Assembly: GCA_964495085.1 (NCBI GenBank)
Contig: CAZBUK010000014.1
Span: 1-60,871 of the forward strand
Reading direction: 5' to 3'
Source of the DNA: CAZBUK01 sp964495085
GTDB lineage: Bacteria; Bacteroidota; Ignavibacteria; T3Sed10-11
DNA length: 60,871 nucleotides
Shown here: positions 8,907-17,835 of the stretch, in pieces
How positions within the stretch are numbered: position 1 is the stretch's first letter
Layout: every line of letters starts with the position of its first letter
The notes under the pieces: generated by a model
What the model was told of the DNA's origin: nothing
Databases searched by the model: none
What the model saw: only the letters and a program-made list of their open reading frames with translations
Made by a program: the position numbers and the translations under genes

Positions 8907-9566
8907 ATGTCCCGAAAAGTAGGTGTTCTCGGTACGGGAATGGTAGGTAATGCGATCGGCTCGAGGCTCATCGAATTGGGTTACGAGGTTCGGATGGGCT
9001 CCAGATCCGATGCGAACGAGAAGGCAATCGCCTGGGCATCGAAGCACGGTAAAGCAGCTTCGCAAGGAACCTTTACTTCCGCTTCGGAATTCGGCGAAAT
9101 GATCTTCAATTGTTTGAAAGGTGAGATAGCTCCCGAAGTGCTGAAGAGCATTCCTCAGGAACTTCTTGCCAGTAAGACGATCGTCGATATTTCGAACCCG
9201 CTCGATTTTTCGGGGGGTATGCCCCCGACGCTCATTTCCCGCTATGCCAACACATACTCGCTCGCCGAAGAACTGCAGCGTCTGCTCCCCCAATCACATA
9301 TCGTGAAGACGCTGAATATGGTGAACTGCCTCGTGATGATCGATGCGTCAAAATCGGGAGGCGACGCGACGATGTTTATGTGCGGCAATAGTTCCGATGC
9401 AAAAAACACTGTGCGCGGGATATTAGAACAGTTCGGCTGGAAGGATATTCTCGATCTCGGCGATATCACCGCAGCGCGGGGGATCGAAATGCTCTTGCCG
9501 GTCTGGCTGAGCATATGGCAGTCGACGGGCAACGGGTACTTTGCATTTAAAATCGTAAGGTCGTAA
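8907..9566 (+). CDS. NADPH-dependent F420 reductase-like Rossmann oxidoreductase
   Basis: A 219-residue protein opening with a dinucleotide-binding fold GVLGTGMVGNAIGSRL followed by EVRMGSRS, in which the arginine and serines after the second strand favour NADP(H). The fold and length match the family annotated NADP oxidoreductase, coenzyme F420-dependent (COG2085), many members of which work in bacteria without F420. The ATG at 8907 is preceded by TGAGGAGGATAG, an excellent ribosome-binding site, so the longer frame from 8853 is not used. It lies divergent to the HxlR gene and is probably repressed by it, suggesting a role in a redox or electrophile stress response. The substrate is unknown. 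Confidence 0.8.
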   Translation: MSRKVGVLGTGMVGNAIGSRLIELGYEVRMGSRSDANEKAIAWASKHGKAASQGTFTSASEFGEMIFNCLKGEIAPEVLKSIPQELLASKTIVDISNPLDFSGGMPPTLISRYANTYSLAEELQRLLPQSHIVKTLNMVNCLVMIDASKSGGDATMFMCGNSSDAKNTVRGILEQFGWKDILDLGDITAARGIEMLLPVWLSIWQSTGNGYFAFKIVRS

Positions 9567-9567
9567 A

Positions 9568-9598
9568 CACAACCCGCCCCGTTCGGAGGCGGGCTGTG
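9568..9598. terminator. Intrinsic terminator between convergent genes
   Basis: A GC-rich stem (CACA-CCCGCC paired with GGCGGG-TGTG, one mismatch, loop CCGTTCGGA) sits just after the reductase stop at 9566 and faces the end of the M3 peptidase gene. The T-run is weak, so this is a stem-dominated terminator. Confidence 0.6.
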
Positions 9599-9623
9599 CG
9601 TTAATTATCAACCGGAACGGCGG

Positions 9624-11729
9624 TTATTTAAGTCCACGCCGTTCGAGGAGCGGTTCGATCGCCGGTTCTCTGCCGCGAAAACCCATATAGAGATTCATCG
9701 GGTCGTCGGTATAACCACGTTCGAGTATATTGCTCCGGTAAGCCTGTGCCGTTGCCGGGTCGTAGAGCGATGTCTCCTTGAACGCCTGAAAAGCGTCGGC
9801 ATCAAGAACCTCCGCCCATATGTAGCTGTAGTAACCCGCCGAGTAGCCTCCGCTGAAAATGTGCGCGAAGTACGGACTCCGGTACCGGACCACGATTTCA
9901 GGTATCAATCCGATCTTCCGCATCGATGCCGCCTCGAACGACTCCACGTCGATGTTATCGGCCTGCCGCAGCGTATGCCAGTCCATATCGAGGAACGATG
10001 CCGCGAGATATTCCGCCGTCGCAAATCCCTGGTTGAAGTGGGAACTGCTGGTCAGCTTGTCGACTAACTCTCCCGGTATGATCTCTCCCGTCCGGTAGTG
10101 TTTTGCGAATGTCGCCAGCACTTCCGGTTCTGGAACCCAGTTCTCCATGATCTGAGAGGGAAGTTCCACAAAGTCGCGCGGTACAGACGTTCCTGAGAGA
10201 CGGGCATAGGTGCACTTCGATAAAAGTCCGTGCAGTGCATGTCCGAATTCATGAAAGAAAGTGGTCGCCTCATCGAACGTCAACAGCGCCGGCGTGTCTC
10301 CGGTCGCCCGCGAGAAATTGCAGACGATCGAAATGATCGGATGAACGAATTCGCCGTTCTTCCGTATCATCTGCTGGCGGTATGAATTCATCCATGCGCC
10401 GCCGCGTTTCGATTCACGCGGATGGAAATCGAGATAGAGCATTCCGATAAAGGAGCCGTCGGCTTCGCGAACCTCGTAGATTCTCACCTCGGGATGATAG
10501 AGGGGAAGATCCTTCCGTTCCACGAATTGAAGTCCGAAGAGATTGTTGGCGAGTGTGAAAACGCCCTGTTTGACATTCTCAAGCTCGAAATACGGCCGCA
10601 GCATTTCCTCATCGAGATCGAATTTCTCCTTCCGGATCTTTTCCACATAGTACCGCCAGTCCCACGGCTCGAGCTTATGAGTGTTGCCGGATTTCCGGAT
10701 CATGGTCCGGAGTTCGTTCGCTTCCGCCTTTGCGTTCGGGAGGGCTGCTCGCCAGAGCCGGTTGATCAGAGAGTATACGTTATCCGGATTTTTCGCCATA
10801 TTGTTTTCAAGAACGAAATCGGCGTGGGTTTCGTATCCAAGCAGTTGCGCGCGTTCAAGCCGGAGTGCGGCAATTTTCAGTATAATTTCTTTGTTGTCAT
10901 GCTCGTTGTTGTTATTGCCGCGCTCGGTATAGGCGCGCAGTATCTTCTCCCGGTGTTCCCGGTGATCCGCATATTGCAGAAACGGTATGATGCTCGGATT
11001 GTGGAGTGTAAAAACCCATGAATTCTCGAGTTCGGCGGATTTTGCCGCATCTGCCGCCGCCTCGACGACAGTGAGGGGGAGTCCGCTCAATTCTTCCTCC
11101 CGCTCGATGATAAGCTTGAATGTATTAGTCTCAGCCAGCATATTATCGCCGAATCGGAGCGATAGGAGCGCCAGTTCTTCGTTGATCTCCCGGAAGCGAT
11201 TCTGTTTATCGGGAGGCAGATTGGCACCGCCGCGTACGAAATCCCGATAGGTAATGTCGAGCACCCGCGTTTGTTCGGGGGTCAGATTCTCGCCTTCCCG
11301 GTTTTCATATACCGATTTTATCCGCGCGAAGAGAACCGGATTCAGGTTTATATCGTCGTTGTGTTTCGATAGTTTCGGCGAGATTTCCCGCGCGATTTCC
11401 TGGAGTTCGGGCGAAGTGTGCGCTGAAGTGAGATTGGCAAAGACCCGCTGAACTCTCCTCAGATCGGAGCCGCTGTATTCAAATGCTTCGACCGTGTTTT
11501 CGAATGTCGGCAATGCGGGATTGCCGGCGATTGCATCGATTTCGGCGAGCTGCCGGCTTATTCCCTCATCGAATGCGGGAACGTAATGCTCGAGTTTGAT
11601 TTTATCAAACGGCGGAACGCCGTACGGGGTTTGAAATTCGCTGAAAAACGGATTACCCATAGATCCCCTCGTACACGATTGCAGAAAAAGCACGGATGCC
11701 AGAATAGTGAATATCGATAGTAGTTTCAT
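9624..11729 (-). CDS. M3 family peptidyl-dipeptidase (Dcp-like), lipoprotein
   Basis: A zinc metallopeptidase of 701 residues that cleaves short peptides, probably dipeptides from C termini. The catalytic HExxH motif is in FFHEFGHALHGLLS, followed about 25 residues on by the glutamate of DFVELPSQIMENW. The C-terminal block PYFAHIFSGGYSAGYYSYIWAEV is typical of Dcp/OpdA proteins. The N terminus is a lipoprotein signal ending in FLQSC, so the enzyme is likely envelope-anchored, unlike cytoplasmic Dcp of enterics. The ATG has AAGGA about 8 nt upstream. It is a single gene, converging on the reductase. Confidence 0.9.
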   Translation of the reverse strand: MKLLSIFTILASVLFLQSCTRGSMGNPFFSEFQTPYGVPPFDKIKLEHYVPAFDEGISRQLAEIDAIAGNPALPTFENTVEAFEYSGSDLRRVQRVFANLTSAHTSPELQEIAREISPKLSKHNDDINLNPVLFARIKSVYENREGENLTPEQTRVLDITYRDFVRGGANLPPDKQNRFREINEELALLSLRFGDNMLAETNTFKLIIEREEELSGLPLTVVEAAADAAKSAELENSWVFTLHNPSIIPFLQYADHREHREKILRAYTERGNNNNEHDNKEIILKIAALRLERAQLLGYETHADFVLENNMAKNPDNVYSLINRLWRAALPNAKAEANELRTMIRKSGNTHKLEPWDWRYYVEKIRKEKFDLDEEMLRPYFELENVKQGVFTLANNLFGLQFVERKDLPLYHPEVRIYEVREADGSFIGMLYLDFHPRESKRGGAWMNSYRQQMIRKNGEFVHPIISIVCNFSRATGDTPALLTFDEATTFFHEFGHALHGLLSKCTYARLSGTSVPRDFVELPSQIMENWVPEPEVLATFAKHYRTGEIIPGELVDKLTSSSHFNQGFATAEYLAASFLDMDWHTLRQADNIDVESFEAASMRKIGLIPEIVVRYRSPYFAHIFSGGYSAGYYSYIWAEVLDADAFQAFKETSLYDPATAQAYRSNILERGYTDDPMNLYMGFRGREPAIEPLLERRGLK

Positions 11730-12225
11730 ATGAATTTCCTTAATATTCTAACGGTTGAAGGCGAGACACGATACGGATAGTTGGATTTGTACATAGGATT
11801 TTACCGTCGGTGTAGGTAATATCGAAAAATAAATGTTCGAATACAATCCCGGGGTTGAAATTGCGTTCCGATGTGATTAAAATGTGACTGCCCGACACGG
11901 AATTAACCGGGAATTACAGGTCATCTGATAAAGGTACTTTGAAGCTCGCGAGGGATCCTCCGAATGACGCAAGCGGTGATCGGGTGAATACGTGAAGGAT
12001 GAAGCGAGCCTGCATTGATCGAGTATTGACATGCCGAAAAAAGAAATTATATACGCATTGCATCTGTTTTGAGCCGGAAGGATCGTTGGTAGGTTCATCC
12101 GTATTGCTTCTCGTGCTGACGATTGCGGTGATACCGCTCACGGAGGGTAGGTTGAAACGGCTTTTCGACGAACATGGGAAACGAAGATATATTTCCACTG
12201 ATTGACCGGGAGGATCGGCATACAT
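11730..12225. other. Intergenic region with a promoter
   Basis: No gene is supported. A sigma-70-like promoter is visible: TTGACA at 12026-12031 and TATATA at 12048-12053 (16 bp spacer), pointing toward the gene at 12226. This leaves a 5' leader of about 165 nt. I saw no convincing RNA fold in that leader. A 12 nt A/T-poor stretch upstream has no T-run terminator. Confidence 0.5.
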
Positions 12226-12786
12226 ATGAGAACAACGAGAAACGAACGGCAGGTGGGTGATGACGCCGTCAGGAATCGTACCGGCAGGTCGTGGGAACAG
12301 TGGTTCGGTATTCTCGATAAAATGAAAGCTATGGAGAAACCGCACAGGGACATTGCCCGGGAGCTCTCCGAAAAATTTCCGGATATCGGAGGTTGGTGGA
12401 TCCAGACGATCACCGTGACATATGAACAGGAACGCGGTTTAAGGGATAAACATCAGAAACCGGGCGGTTATGAGATCAGCGTCGGTAAGGTGATCCACGC
12501 TTCGGTCGGACGGGTCTACGAATATTGGGAGAATCCGGACCGGCGGTCAGAATGGCTCCCGGGTGAGGAGATTACGATTCGAAAATCGACGCCGTTCAAA
12601 TCAATGCGCATTACCTGGAGCGATGGGACTACCAGTCTTGCAGTTTATTTCTACGAGAAAGGCGATATAAAGAGCCAGGTTGTTGTCCAGCACATAAAAC
12701 TGAGAAGCCGGCATGCAGCCGAGGGAAAAAAGAAATACTGGAAGTCGAAACTCGAGGCGCTGAAAAAGCTGTGTTCCGGCGAATGA
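12226..12786 (+). CDS. DUF4287 and SRPBCC domain fusion protein
   Basis: A 186-residue protein in two parts. Residues ~15-80 match DUF4287 (GRSWEQWFGILDKM, then a GWWIQTITVTYEQERG stretch). Residues ~85-185 look like a START/SRPBCC (AHSA1-type) ligand-binding domain, with VIHASVGRVYEYWENPDRRSEW and a long C-terminal helix ending KKYWKSKLEALKKL. The fusion is common in bacteria and its function is unknown; SRPBCC domains bind hydrophobic ligands or stress-damaged partners. I chose the ATG at 12226 because GGGAGGA lies 12 nt upstream; a TTG at 12202 would remove that site from the leader. Confidence 0.75.
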   Translation: MRTTRNERQVGDDAVRNRTGRSWEQWFGILDKMKAMEKPHRDIARELSEKFPDIGGWWIQTITVTYEQERGLRDKHQKPGGYEISVGKVIHASVGRVYEYWENPDRRSEWLPGEEITIRKSTPFKSMRITWSDGTTSLAVYFYEKGDIKSQVVVQHIKLRSRHAAEGKKKYWKSKLEALKKLCSGE

Positions 12787-12902
12787 GCCCGATCAATTAG
12801 GAAACCTGTCTATTTTTTAATATATTTTTCAATTTCTGAATCCTGAAGAGTCGATCCCGGATTTTTAACAGCGAATTTTCACGATTGTCAGTGGTTACTC
12901 TC

Positions 12903-13793
12903 ATGAATTTCTTATCGCTTGCTGCCGCGATATGCATCCTCTGTACAACCCCGTCTCACACGTCCGACTTCGATGATATAACCGGAACGCTCATTCGCCA
13001 CTCCGATTTCAACTCCGCATACGTTGCTTCGCGCAATATAGATGTATGGCTTCCTCCGGATTACGAATCGAAATCTGACCGGCTATACCCCGTATTATAT
13101 ATGCAGGACGGGCAGAATCTGTTCGACCCCGAACTCTCGTACATCGGTGTCGATTGGGGAGTCGATGAGGCGTTGACGACGCTCATCACGGCCGGTGAGG
13201 TGCGTCCGCCAATTGTGGTAGGAATCTGGAACACCCCCGACCGTGGCAGGGAGTACATGCCGCAGCGCCCGGTAGATGAATTGAAAGCCGCGGGTCTGCT
13301 ACCGCCGGAGGTAAAGGCGGAAGATCTTCCGATAGCCGACGAGTATCTGAAATTCCTGGTCGGCGAGCTGATACCGTTCATTGATCTCAATTTTCATACC
13401 TTGACTGGACCGTCGGATACCTTTATTATGGGTTCGAGTATGGGAGGATTGATTTCGTTATATGCCGTCTGCGAATATCCCGATGTGTTCGGAGGTGCGG
13501 GGTGCGTATCGACGCACTGGCCTGCCGGTTTCGGCATTGTGATCGATTACATGAAGAAATATCTTCCGAAACCCGGATCCGCGAATTTTTATTTCGATTT
13601 CGGGACGGAAACATTGGATTCGGAGTACGAACCGTATCAACACAGGGCTGACGATGTCATGCGCGACGCGGGGTACACGGAAGGATCTGACTGGATTACC
13701 GTAAAGTATGAGGGACATGAGCACTCGGAACGCGCCTGGCGGAAACGTCTCCACGTTCCGCTCAGATTTTTACTCGGTACCGCGAACGAGTAG
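12903..13793 (+). CDS. Secreted alpha/beta hydrolase, esterase D/Fes-like
   Basis: A putative esterase of about 296 residues with an N-terminal signal peptide (LSLAAAICILCTT). The fold markers are the YPVLYMQDGQNLFDP strand-turn, the nucleophile elbow GSSMGG, and a C-terminal histidine in YEGHEHSERAW. The PF00756-type esterases it resembles include feruloyl, siderophore and trehalose-ester hydrolases. Substrate cannot be assigned. An alternative TTG start at 12885 adds six residues. It lies 35 bp before the large LuxR-family regulator gene on the same strand and may be transcribed with it. Confidence 0.8.
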   Translation: MNFLSLAAAICILCTTPSHTSDFDDITGTLIRHSDFNSAYVASRNIDVWLPPDYESKSDRLYPVLYMQDGQNLFDPELSYIGVDWGVDEALTTLITAGEVRPPIVVGIWNTPDRGREYMPQRPVDELKAAGLLPPEVKAEDLPIADEYLKFLVGELIPFIDLNFHTLTGPSDTFIMGSSMGGLISLYAVCEYPDVFGGAGCVSTHWPAGFGIVIDYMKKYLPKPGSANFYFDFGTETLDSEYEPYQHRADDVMRDAGYTEGSDWITVKYEGHEHSERAWRKRLHVPLRFLLGTANE

Positions 13794-13828
13794 CCGCCCC
13801 GCAACGGGAAATAGGAACAGGGTATTAA

Positions 13829-16549
13829 ATGTCGGAAAACGATAGCAATATATATACCGGTATCATCGCAACAAAACTAACTCCGCCGCAGATTCGGGCG
13901 GAACTCGTCCACCGGAAGAGGCTTCTCCTCAAATTCAGGCAGCCGCTCGGCAAACTGGTACTCATTGCCGCGCCCGCCGGATTCGGGAAGTCGTCTTTGG
14001 TGATGGATTGGCTGTCCGGAAGCGAACGGAAGTACGCTTGGTTATCGATCGACGAGTCCGACAACGATCTGCGCAGGTTTTTCACGTATCTGATCGTTGC
14101 GATTCGAACCGTCGTGCCCGGTATAGGGGAGAAGATACTGCCGGTTCTGAAGAGCCCGGCCATTCCTGCCTCCGAAAACATTCTTACCTCGCTCATCAAC
14201 GACCTGCAGGGATTCCCTGAAGATATCACGCTGGTCATGGACGATTATTTTTTTATCGAAGAACAGAACGTACATTTTGCACTCAATTTCTTTCTCGAAC
14301 ATCTTCCGCGGAACGTCCATATCGTCATTGCTACCCGCGTCGATCCGCTGCTTCCTTTGCACCGGATGCGCATCAGGAATGAACTGACCGAGATCCGGGA
14401 AAAAGATCTGCGCTTCACCCGTGAGGAAACGCGGGAATTTTTTCTGAATACGATGCATCTCCAACTCCCCGATGCGACCGTTACGGCGCTAGCCGATAGA
14501 ACCGAGGGTTGGATTGCCGGACTACAGATGGCCGCAATCTCGCTCCAGGATATCCACGACGCTCAGAATTTCGTCAGATCATTTACGGGAAGCAACAGGT
14601 ATATCGTGGATTATCTGATTGAAGAGGTGCTCAAGCGGCAAACTCCCGAAATACAAAACTTCCTGCTGCAGACTTCGGTGTTGACCGATTTCAACGCCGA
14701 TCTCTGCAATGCGGTAACAGGACGCGCTGACGCTGCGGAACTCCTGCAAACGATCGAACGGCTGCATCTCTTCCTGGTTCCCCTCGATCACCGGAGAGAA
14801 TGGTACAGGTACCATCACCTCTTCGGCGAACTCCTGAGATTCCGGCTCAGGCAGATCGATCCGAAAAGTATAGATGCATTGCATCTCCGGGCGAGCGAGT
14901 GGTATGAAAATCGGAAAGATTATCACAGGGCGATTTCGCAGGCGATGAAAATGAAATCGTACGAACGGGCTGCGGAATTACTTGATAGCTACGCAGTGAC
15001 GTACGTCGCCCGGAGCGAACTCTCAATTTTTCTCAGTTTGATCCGAAATATTCCCAACGATATTCTGTTCCGGTATCCCGGAATTCTGATCATCAAAGCA
15101 TGGGCTCAGCTCCTGAGCCACCAGCTCGAGGATCCGGATGGAATAATCGCGCTTATCGAGCGTTCATTCGAAAGTCCCTCCTCCCGTTACACTCCCGAAA
15201 CAATCGGAGAGGGGAAAAGTCATTTGCTGGTATTGAAATCCTTCATACACCGTCTGTTTAACCGATATAACGAAGCTATCGAAACGAGTACGGAGGCATT
15301 GGAAAATATCCCGGCCGGGTACCATCTGGAGCAGGGACTGGTGAAATTCAACCTCGGAAGAGTCTATATGAAGCTTGGATATATCCGGAAAGCGATCAGA
15401 TATCTCCACGAGTGCCTCGGCGATGCGGTACAGGCGGGGAATCACTATGTTGAACTTGCCGCCCTTAGCCATATCGGATATCTTCATTCGCTCGCGGGAA
15501 GCAACTATATTGCACGGAAGAAGCTCGAGGACTCAGTCGTATATGCGGAACGCAAAGGTCTGGACGGATTGCCGGCTATGGGGTATATCTACTATCAACT
15601 CGGCAGGGTGCTCTACCAGTTGAACGAACTGGGATCTGCGCAGGAGGTGCTCGATCGCGCACTCGAGTTGGGCCTTATGGGGAATGAACCCGAAGTTATC
15701 TACAATGCGTTGATCACTTCCGCCTGGGTTCGCATAGCCCTGGACAGACCCGAGGAAGCACTCGGACTTTTCCAGCAAGCCGAGAGTAATGAAGCACGCC
15801 GCCAAATCAAGGCGTATGATTCGTATATAGCGACGGAGCGTATACATCTCAGCGTACTGCTCGGCGATTTTGATGCGGTCGGTGCGTGGGTAGCGGAGCG
15901 AACCGGCGATGCGGCCGACGGCGTAACTATCGTCGACGAACTTGAGATAATGCTCATGATCCGATATTACCTCAGGACGGAAAAGCTTGATGAGGTCGAG
16001 CGACTGTCGGCAATTCTCTGCAGGCGTGCGGATGAAAAGGAACGGACAGCTGCCTGCCTTTTTGGAAAGATATGTCTCTCGATTGTTCTGTACAGACGAG
16101 GATCGACGGCGGAAGGGCTGGAGAAACTTGCATTTCTTCTGGGCAAGGCATCGGAAGGAGGTTTCATTCGCGGGATACTGAATATGGACGTCGATATCAA
16201 TCCGATGCTTATTGCCATCGTCGGCGATTCAGCATTTCCGGAGCATATACGCGAATTCGCCGCAAAACTGAACGTAGTTCGGGAAGATAAGAATGATCGC
16301 TCGATTCAGACGCTCCCTAAGTTCGTCCAGCGGATCTCCGAGCCTCTGACGGAAAGAGAACAGGAGGTGCTTCATTATCTTTCAAAGGATTACTCTAACA
16401 AGGATATTGCGGCAACTATGTATATATCACTCGATACCGTTAAAACCCATCTTAAGAATATATACGGCAAGCTCGGAGTCGCATCCCGCAAAGAAGCGGT
16501 CGGTGAGGCGAAAGGCAGGGGACTTCTTCACCCTGATGGAGACGAGTAA
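13829..16549 (+). CDS. LAL (MalT-like) LuxR-family ATPase transcription regulator
   Basis: A 906-residue signal-transduction ATPase of the large ATP-binding LuxR type. The Walker A loop APAGFGKSS spans residues 48-56, followed by a Walker B-like TLVMDDYFFI. The middle third is helical repeat sequence of TPR character. The C terminus is a LuxR helix-turn-helix: LTEREQEVLHYLSK, then NKDIAATMYISLDTVKTHLKNIYGKL, about residues 838-890. Such proteins (MalT is the model) bind ATP and an inducer, oligomerise and activate transcription. The two palindromic elements downstream (16812-16843 and 17739-17771) are the obvious candidate binding sites, next to the barrel and efflux genes. The inducer is unknown. 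Confidence 0.92.
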   Translation: MSENDSNIYTGIIATKLTPPQIRAELVHRKRLLLKFRQPLGKLVLIAAPAGFGKSSLVMDWLSGSERKYAWLSIDESDNDLRRFFTYLIVAIRTVVPGIGEKILPVLKSPAIPASENILTSLINDLQGFPEDITLVMDDYFFIEEQNVHFALNFFLEHLPRNVHIVIATRVDPLLPLHRMRIRNELTEIREKDLRFTREETREFFLNTMHLQLPDATVTALADRTEGWIAGLQMAAISLQDIHDAQNFVRSFTGSNRYIVDYLIEEVLKRQTPEIQNFLLQTSVLTDFNADLCNAVTGRADAAELLQTIERLHLFLVPLDHRREWYRYHHLFGELLRFRLRQIDPKSIDALHLRASEWYENRKDYHRAISQAMKMKSYERAAELLDSYAVTYVARSELSIFLSLIRNIPNDILFRYPGILIIKAWAQLLSHQLEDPDGIIALIERSFESPSSRYTPETIGEGKSHLLVLKSFIHRLFNRYNEAIETSTEALENIPAGYHLEQGLVKFNLGRVYMKLGYIRKAIRYLHECLGDAVQAGNHYVELAALSHIGYLHSLAGSNYIARKKLEDSVVYAERKGLDGLPAMGYIYYQLGRVLYQLNELGSAQEVLDRALELGLMGNEPEVIYNALITSAWVRIALDRPEEALGLFQQAESNEARRQIKAYDSYIATERIHLSVLLGDFDAVGAWVAERTGDAADGVTIVDELEIMLMIRYYLRTEKLDEVERLSAILCRRADEKERTAACLFGKICLSIVLYRRGSTAEGLEKLAFLLGKASEGGFIRGILNMDVDINPMLIAIVGDSAFPEHIREFAAKLNVVREDKNDRSIQTLPKFVQRISEPLTEREQEVLHYLSKDYSNKDIAATMYISLDTVKTHLKNIYGKLGVASRKEAVGEAKGRGLLHPDGDE

Positions 16550-16696
16550 ATAATTCTCCTCCCGCGCGTTATTCTTCTCTTCCCATTACCCTACGATAAT
16601 TCCCAGCATGTTGTAAATCATTTCTCGTTCTCTCTGACAGACAATTCTTTAACGAAGGAGGTGAGAGTATAAATATTTCACTCTCCTTCGAGCCTC

Positions 16697-16712
16697 TCGC
16701 CCCAAGGGGTGA
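16697..16712. promoter_or_regulatory. Palindrome related to the LAL-type elements
   Basis: TCGCCCC AA GGGGTGA has 7 bp arms with one mismatch and resembles the core ATCACCC-GGGTGAT of the repeated element downstream. It lacks the GATACTCACCC tail. It could be an auxiliary site for the same regulator, or part of a transcript-end hairpin after the LAL gene. Confidence 0.35.
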
Positions 16713-16811
16713 GGCTTAGCGACCTAAGAACTCCTCACTTCTAGTGATGTAAATCGTATCCTTCTGACCTCATCAGTTATGATCAACTATGGTAAAAAGA
16801 TAGCGCTCAAT

Positions 16812-16843
16812 AAAATCACCCCCGAGTGTGATGATACTCACCC
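16812..16843. promoter_or_regulatory. Repeated palindromic operator element, copy 1
   Basis: The element reads AAAATCACCC, a variable centre, GTGATGATACTCACCC. It shares the flanks and tail with copy 2 at 17739-17771. In this copy the arms of the palindrome are ATCAC and GTGAT. It ends 138 bp before the barrel gene start at 16982. Two near-identical copies, each in a promoter region next to a large LuxR-family ATPase gene, make a regulator binding site the most likely reading. Confidence 0.6.
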
Positions 16844-16981
16844 AAATATAATTGTATTTTTAAAGTGTTACACTGACGAACTCGAAAGTTGAATTAAAAA
16901 AACACCTGATGAAGTCACTATCCAATTAAAAGAAGTATTCGATCATATCATGTCTAAACTTAAATGTTGAAAGGAAAAAAT

Positions 16982-17626
16982 ATGAAACAGCAAATAACTC
17001 GCCACGTCGTTTTAAACGAAACTCATTCCACGCCTTTCAGTGTGAAATGGATTGTTCCGGTTCTTATTGCTATGATACTCATTGGAATATCGGGATCGGT
17101 ACATGCCCAGGAAAGATGGAGCGCTGAAATCCGTACAGGTGCAGGCTATGCTACGCAGGATTTCGGAGATGCAAGTCTCGGAGCGGGTTTCGGATTCGGA
17201 GGAACTATCGCTTACCGATTTATGCCGCACCTGGCTGCATATGCCGGTTGGGACTGGTATCATTTTGCTTCGGATGAAAGTTTTGCCGGAATTGATCTGG
17301 ATTTCGAAAATACCGGATATGCGTTCGGTTTGCGGTTCGAGCATCCACTTGGAAAACACTCAGCTCCTCTGATTCGTGTGCAGATGGGCGGAATCTATAC
17401 GCACGTGGAGATTGAAAACATCGACGGCGACATCGTGCTGAATTCGCGACATTCGCTCGGTTGGGAGGTCGGAACCGGACTCATAATACCGGTCGGGAGA
17501 AACTGGAAAATCGCCCCTGGTGTTCGGTATCGCAATCAAACTGTCGAATTTGATGAGCTGGGCGGTGCGTTGAAAACAAATTTACGATATCTGACTGCGG
17601 AGCTCGGATTCTCTTATTCTTTCTGA
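16982..17626 (+). CDS. Outer-membrane beta-barrel protein
   Basis: A 214-residue protein with a long N-terminal signal (hydrophobic core ending in GSVHAQ) and an OmpW/OmpA-like eight-strand barrel pattern. It has alternating strands, an AAYAGWDWYHF segment and a final strand YLTAELGFSYSF ending in phenylalanine as expected for BamA-dependent assembly. I chose the ATG at 16982 because AAAGGA sits 7 nt upstream; the ATG at 16964 is six codons earlier with no site. Ligand or pore role is unknown. It is the first gene after the operator copy at 16812, and probably a regulon member. Confidence 0.72.
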   Translation: MKQQITRHVVLNETHSTPFSVKWIVPVLIAMILIGISGSVHAQERWSAEIRTGAGYATQDFGDASLGAGFGFGGTIAYRFMPHLAAYAGWDWYHFASDESFAGIDLDFENTGYAFGLRFEHPLGKHSAPLIRVQMGGIYTHVEIENIDGDIVLNSRHSLGWEVGTGLIIPVGRNWKIAPGVRYRNQTVEFDELGGALKTNLRYLTAELGFSYSF

Positions 17627-17738
17627 ATGCCGGGTTTTTCCATCAATAATAATGAGTTATAAGGTATATTCCTGCGGCGACGGACGGTACAGTCGCCGCA
17701 GGCTATTTAATTCGGTCCCCTGAGTGTGGTATCCGGGT

Positions 17739-17771
17739 AAAATCACCCTTTGGGGGTGATGATACTCACCC
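17739..17771. promoter_or_regulatory. Repeated palindromic operator element, copy 2
   Basis: AAAATCACCC TTTGG GGGTGATGATACTCACCC. The core ATCACCC / GGGTGAT (17742-17748 and 17754-17760) is a perfect 7 bp inverted repeat with a 5 bp centre, followed by the same GATACTCACCC tail as copy 1. It ends 64 bp before the small-protein gene at 17836, where an activator would sit. A degenerate partner (CTGAGTGTGGTATCCGGG) lies just upstream. Confidence 0.65.
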
Positions 17772-17835
17772 TTTTATTGGCGTAATTTTGAACCAATCAG
17801 GATAAAAAATCAAATATTAAAATAATGGGTGTGAA

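Larger units (their letters stand above)
16550..16981. other. Regulatory intergenic region, possible gene remnant
   Basis: No intact gene. An imperfect inverted repeat GAAGGAGGTGA ... TCACTCTCCTTC lies around 16655-16690, and a second stem (GCCTC ... GAGGC enclosing CCCC/GGGG) at 16692-16716. One frame from about 16817 to 16979 reads like protein (for example CYTDELES, then, after an in-frame TGA at 16893, TPDEVTIQLKEVFDHIMSKL) but lacks a start and overlaps the palindromic element. It may be the relic of a small gene. AGTGTTACACT at 16862-16872 is a further short palindrome. Confidence 0.35.

Noticed and set aside
11999..12205. A 68-residue frame with a hydrophobic stretch (VLLLVLTIAVIPL) before the DUF4287 gene
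   Set aside because: It lacks a ribosome-binding site and overlaps the promoter of the next gene; no similarity to a known small membrane protein was recognised.
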